8,524 nucleotides of DNA from DASXRU01 sp039933315. GTDB taxonomy: Bacteria; Acidobacteriota; Blastocatellia; Pyrinomonadales; Pyrinomonadaceae. This document shows, in pieces, positions 5,353 through 8,524 of this stretch. The stretch's first letter is position 1. Each line of letters opens with the position of its first letter. The DNA is taken from positions 1 to 8,524 of the forward strand of contig JBDTOI010000173.1 in assembly GCA_039933315.1 (NCBI GenBank). Reading direction: 5' to 3'. The notes beneath the pieces are model-generated. The model was not told where the DNA came from. It saw nothing but the letters and a program-made list of their open reading frames with translations, and made no database searches. A program made the position numbers and the translations under genes.

Positions 5353-6906
5353 CTACTGGGCGGCGATGTTGTAGGCGGCCATTTGCGTGGCGTTGCGCAC
5401 CAGCAGCTTGCCGCCGGCGATGGCGGGATAGTTCCAGGTCTTGCCTTCCAGAGCAGCGAAGCGAGCGACTTCTGAATACTGATCAGGAGTGGCTTTGACC
5501 AGCGCCAGTTCGCCCGAGTCGCTGGACACGATCAAGTGACCACTGGCCAGAATTACCTGCCCGTAACCGTATCGTCCGCCCTTCCACTTGCGCACGCCGG
5601 TGTTTACATCCAGGCAGGTCAGGATTCCTTCATCCAATCCGTAGATGTGGCCCTCATGAAGAACGGAGCTGTTGAACTTGTTCTTCATGTTTATGTTTTC
5701 CCATAGCGCCCGGGCAGTTTGAGTTTTCCCGCTGCCGGAGATTTCCACTAAGGCCGCGCCTTTGCCGTAACCGGATGAAATGAAGAAGCGATTGCCGCTA
5801 ACGATGATAGGCTGCGACACGTTGATGCCCATGTCGGTGTCCCAGTCCTGACTCCAGAGCAAGGCGCCATCTTCCGGCGCCAGACCCATTACCCGCAAAG
5901 CGCTGACGACTACTATCTGCCGGCGCCCGGCCAGGGTGACGAGCATGGGGGACACATACGCCTGAGTGTCGTTTTGCGAAGACCAGACCGGCGCACCCGT
6001 CATCTTGTTGTAGGCCACGACGGATTTACCGGCTGTGCCACCTGGCAGCACGATGACTTTGTCGTCAACCACCAGCGGCGAGGCGGCCATCGCCCATGAC
6101 AGGTTTTGGGCACTGTTCTCTTTCAAAATATTGCGGCCCCAGGCCACTGCCCCGGTCCTGGCATCAAGACAACGCAATTCGCCCGTAGCTCCCAGCGCAT
6201 AGATTCGCCCGTTATCCCAGGTCGGGGTCGAGCGTGGTCCATCGCCGGTCGAGTCGGTGTATTCCGCGTTCCATGCTTGTTTCCAGATTTCGCGTCCATT
6301 GGCGACATCATAAGCGGCGACGACTTCCTGTCCGCGCCTTTGTTCGATCGTGTAGGCCCGGCCATCTGCCACTACAAACGATGCATAGCCCAACCCGATG
6401 GGCTGTTTCCAGACCGGGGCCAGCCCGCCCGAGGGCCACTGGGTCATCACAGCCATCTCGTCATAACGGCCATCACGGTTCGGACCGCGGAAGTTGGTCC
6501 AGTAGTTTCTGGTGGCGTGGGCCGAAGCGGTATCTGAGGTGGTACCCGCAGCGGGAGCGGTAGCTTGTCCGGCAGCGGGTTGCTGCGAAGCGGCGCCGGC
6601 GACGGCCGCGGGATTACTTCCCGGCTGACCGGTTTCGCTGGCGAGGCGCTTCTCCTGTTCGGCACGATCTTGCTCAAGCCTTGCGTAGTGGGCCTCCTTG
6701 GAACTGGATTTCCGCCACGTAGTGAACAAGAACACGTAGCCGACGACAAGGATCGCGATGCCTACGGTAGCCAGGATCTTCGTTTTCGCGGCGGTATCGC
6801 GGCGCATCCAGATCAAAGCCAGACCCAGGGGCGGCAACAGTACCGACGCCCCAATCAGACCCGCCACCGAGCGATACCATGGTGTTGATTCCGTTGATGC
6901 AAACAT
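5353..6906 (-). CDS. Membrane-anchored PQQ-like beta-propeller protein
   Basis: The 517-residue product has ATG at 6906 with GGAGGA 6 nt upstream (plus 6913-6918). Two N-terminal helices, at residues about 13-34 and 44-63, are joined by a basic loop (MRRDTAAKTK). By the positive-inside rule this loop is cytoplasmic and places the C-terminal bulk outside the membrane. Residues about 69-90 are charged and may form a short coiled coil, and residues 91-130 are an Ala/Gln/Pro-rich linker. A propeller follows from about residue 134, opened by YWTNFRGPNRDGR. Its blade motifs include YDVANGREIW (199-208), LDARTGAVAW (247-256), YNKMTGAPVW (299-308) and LDVNTGVRKW (432-441). These are PQQ-like (BamB-type) repeats. 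The enzyme features of PQQ alcohol dehydrogenases, such as a vicinal Cys pair and an N-terminal catalytic region, are not evident, so a binding or scaffold role is likelier than catalysis. The partner is unknown. It is co-directional with the propeller gene at 7141 but 234 bp away. Confidence 0.88.
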   Translation of the reverse strand: MFASTESTPWYRSVAGLIGASVLLPPLGLALIWMRRDTAAKTKILATVGIAILVVGYVFLFTTWRKSSSKEAHYARLEQDRAEQEKRLASETGQPGSNPAAVAGAASQQPAAGQATAPAAGTTSDTASAHATRNYWTNFRGPNRDGRYDEMAVMTQWPSGGLAPVWKQPIGLGYASFVVADGRAYTIEQRRGQEVVAAYDVANGREIWKQAWNAEYTDSTGDGPRSTPTWDNGRIYALGATGELRCLDARTGAVAWGRNILKENSAQNLSWAMAASPLVVDDKVIVLPGGTAGKSVVAYNKMTGAPVWSSQNDTQAYVSPMLVTLAGRRQIVVVSALRVMGLAPEDGALLWSQDWDTDMGINVSQPIIVSGNRFFISSGYGKGAALVEISGSGKTQTARALWENINMKNKFNSSVLHEGHIYGLDEGILTCLDVNTGVRKWKGGRYGYGQVILASGHLIVSSDSGELALVKATPDQYSEVARFAALEGKTWNYPAIAGGKLLVRNATQMAAYNIAAQ

Positions 6907-6927
6907 CGCTATTCCTCCGTAAAACGG

Positions 6928-7049
6928 TCCACAGATTTCACGGATTACACAGAACCACTACTAGACCAGGTACAAGGGTTTAAGGACCTGGCTGTGGCCG
7001 GCTGCTCCCTACCTCGTTTTCAATCTGAGTAATCTGAGTAATCTGTGGA
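6928..7049. repeat. Intergenic inverted repeat with tandem 9-bp units
   Basis: TCCACAGATT (6928-6937) is repeated in inverted form as AATCTGTGGA (7040-7049), and the similarity continues inward imperfectly (CGGATTACACAG against CAGATTACTCAG read on the other strand). The right end consists of a tandem 9-bp unit, AATCTGAGT at 7022-7030 and 7031-7039, followed by a degenerate AATCTGTGG at 7040-7048. An internal hairpin CCAGGT/ACCTGG pairs 6966-6971 with 6986-6991. The element fills most of the gap between the two propeller genes and ends about 10 nt before the ribosome site of the downstream one. I see no gene or clear promoter in the gap. Confidence 0.65.
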
Positions 7050-7075
7050 TAAGTTCCCCTGACTAAAGAACGCCC

Positions 7076-7111
7076 GCCGCCAGGGATTGTTAACAGTTGG
7101 ACGCTGGCGGC
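7076..7111 (-). terminator. Candidate terminator hairpin after the exported propeller gene
   Basis: A perfect 8-bp stem GCCGCCAG/CTGGCGGC (7076-7083 with 7104-7111) encloses a 20-nt loop and starts 29 nt past the stop codon at 7141 on the minus strand. The following minus-strand sequence (GGGCGTTCTTTAG) has only a short T-rich patch, so intrinsic termination is plausible but weak. If it works, the two propeller genes would be separately transcribed. Confidence 0.35.
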
Positions 7112-7140
7112 CTACTAATTGTTCCATTTCCGCACCCAAA

Positions 7141-8490
7141 TTAGCTCTCGATGCAGTAAAGGTTCTTCTCCCCGCGAATAAAGAGCTTGCGGTCGGCGAT
7201 GGCGGGAGAGGCATATACCGGTTCCCCCAGCGAGTTTGTGCGGATCAATTCATGTTTCGGCCCCGCCTTCAACATGAAGGTATCGCCCTCTTCGCTGGTT
7301 AGAAGGATCTTGCCCTCGTAGGCCACGGGCGATGCCAGGAACAGTACCGGCTTCGGCACTCGCGCGCCTTCATACTGTACCTTGCCAGTCATCGCGTCGA
7401 GGCAGGTCAGGAGTCCCCTGTCGGTCATCAGGTACAGGTACTGGCCATAGAGAATTGGCGAGGGCACGTAGGCGGTGCCCTTGTTATAGGACCACACGAG
7501 CCTGGGAGTGCCGGTCACATCTCCGCTGCCGCCGGCCTTAAGCGCCAGGGCGATCTTTGCCGGGTACCCGGAAGTGACTACTACCAAATCATTCGAGACG
7601 ACAGCGGAAGGAACGGCGTTGCTCTCCAGGCCTTTGTGTCGCCAGAGTTCCTTACCGGTCATGGGATCATAAGCAATGATCGCCTCGGCGGCGCTCGTCA
7701 CCAGCTCGGTGTGCGTGCCCGCATGGACCAGCACGGGAGTGCTCCAGGTAACGTCAACCTTGCGAGCTACGCGCCACACTTCCTTGCCGGTCTTCTTGTC
7801 GAAGGCAGCGATGAATGAATTGCCGCCGCTCTCGTCGCACTGCATGATCACCAGATTCTCGTAGAGGATTGGCGAAACTCCATAGCCGACACTGGCAGTG
7901 CCCAGTTTGCCCAAACTCTGTTTCCAGATCAGCTTGCCTTTGTAGTCATAAGCGTACAAACCTTCGCTGCCAAAGAAAGCGAAGACGTATTTGCCGTCAG
8001 TGGCCGGGGTGGAAGATGCGAAGCTGGCTTTCTTGTGGCGACTGTCGTGCACCGGGCCTTCGTATGCCACGCGTTCCCATATGATCTTGCCCGTCTCGCG
8101 ATCGAGGCAGACCACTTTAAAGGTGTGCTTGAGATCCGCGCCAACTGCGTCCGGGTGGACGAAATCCGATCCGTCCGCCATTTTGTGAGTGACGCCAGGC
8201 TTGCGGCCGGGGATGGCTTCACCATCGAGCGCCGTCGTCAGGAAAATCTTCTTGTCCCAAACGATGGGCGACGAGTGGCCGCGACCGGCAATGGGCGTTT
8301 TCCATTTAACGTTCTTCGTGCCGCTCCATTCGTCGGGCAGCCCGGTCTCGGTAGAGACGCCCTGCCCGTCCGGTCCGCGCCACTGGGGCCAGTTTGTGCC
8401 AGTGGATTTAGCAGGTGCCGAACCGGCAAAACTAATGGTCAAGAGAAGGCAAAAACAGAACGCGATGGTGATGCGATGAAAGAGTTTCAT
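7141..8490 (-). CDS. Exported PQQ-like beta-propeller protein
   Basis: The 449-residue product has ATG at 8490, with AAAGGA (plus 8499-8504) 8 nt upstream, and ends at TAA 7141. Residues 1-27 form a signal peptide (MKLFHR, hydrophobic FCFCLLLTISFAG, then SAPAKS), so the protein is exported. The cleavage site is not certain, and there is no clear lipobox. The mature part opens with NWPQWRGPDGQGVS (33-46), the usual entry motif of PQQ-like propellers in Acidobacteriota and Planctomycetota. Blade-closing motifs are LDRETGKIIW (129-138), YDYKGKLIW (181-189), FDKKTGKEVW (230-239), YDPMTGKELW (274-283) and LDAMTGKVQY (364-373). The whole protein is propeller, with no catalytic or other domain. Length suits the single-domain family (about 400-450). 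It may act as a scaffold or binding protein in the periplasm. No enzymatic activity can be inferred and quinone binding is doubtful. It is a distant relative of the membrane-anchored propeller encoded next to it, which differs in anchor and linker. Confidence 0.9.
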   Translation of the reverse strand: MKLFHRITIAFCFCLLLTISFAGSAPAKSTGTNWPQWRGPDGQGVSTETGLPDEWSGTKNVKWKTPIAGRGHSSPIVWDKKIFLTTALDGEAIPGRKPGVTHKMADGSDFVHPDAVGADLKHTFKVVCLDRETGKIIWERVAYEGPVHDSRHKKASFASSTPATDGKYVFAFFGSEGLYAYDYKGKLIWKQSLGKLGTASVGYGVSPILYENLVIMQCDESGGNSFIAAFDKKTGKEVWRVARKVDVTWSTPVLVHAGTHTELVTSAAEAIIAYDPMTGKELWRHKGLESNAVPSAVVSNDLVVVTSGYPAKIALALKAGGSGDVTGTPRLVWSYNKGTAYVPSPILYGQYLYLMTDRGLLTCLDAMTGKVQYEGARVPKPVLFLASPVAYEGKILLTSEEGDTFMLKAGPKHELIRTNSLGEPVYASPAIADRKLFIRGEKNLYCIES

Positions 8491-8524
8491 GTTGGATGTC
8501 CTTTAGAAAGTAAAAACAAGAGTC

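Noticed and set aside
4811..5374. 187-codon plus-strand open frame
   Set aside because: Its first half is antisense to the 141-residue membrane protein and its second half crosses the REP-like repeat. The minus-strand frame has the membrane-protein character, and this one has none.
5353..8490. PQQ-dependent dehydrogenase
   Set aside because: Both proteins contain only propeller repeats. The enzyme's longer catalytic chain and adjacent disulfide-forming cysteines are not evident, and no cytochrome domain or partner gene is nearby.

Overview
The window looks like chromosomal DNA from a soil or environmental member of the Acidobacteriota, perhaps the Blastocatellia. This is inferred from gene content only: a large Oar-type TonB-dependent receptor with an N-terminal carboxypeptidase-regulatory-like domain, two quinoprotein-like (PQQ-like) beta-propeller proteins, moderately high GC, and intergenic regions full of palindromic repeats. 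Planctomycetota share some of these families, so the assignment is moderate.

Layout. Positions 1-172 (minus) hold the N-terminal part of an integral membrane protein that runs off the left edge. Positions 173-1238 are a gene-free kilobase with three large inverted repeats (207-371, 399-527, 1019-1188). Positions 1239-4490 (plus) encode a 1083-residue TonB-dependent receptor of the Oar-like class. Convergent to it at 4690-5115 (minus) is a 141-residue four-helix membrane protein of unknown function, and the gap between them holds two hairpins (4513-4615 and 4651-4676) that may end transcription from both sides. Positions 5135-5343 hold a second, inverted copy of the 1019-1188 repeat. Positions 5353-6906 (minus) encode a 517-residue membrane-anchored beta-propeller protein. 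After another repeat-filled gap (6928-7049), 7141-8490 (minus) encodes a 449-residue exported beta-propeller protein.

Working together. All products appear to belong to the cell envelope: an outer-membrane receptor, two proteins whose propellers should lie outside the cytoplasmic membrane, and two small membrane proteins. The two propeller genes are co-directional but 234 bp apart, so co-transcription is possible but not shown. The window contains no enzyme or pathway marker that gives these proteins a substrate.

The most interesting signal is non-coding. A composite inverted repeat occurs twice, in opposite orientations. Each of its arms is itself a hairpin, and the two arm types differ by paired (compensatory) changes in the stem, which suggests selection on structure as in REP/REPIN-type elements. 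No previously undescribed protein system is evident.
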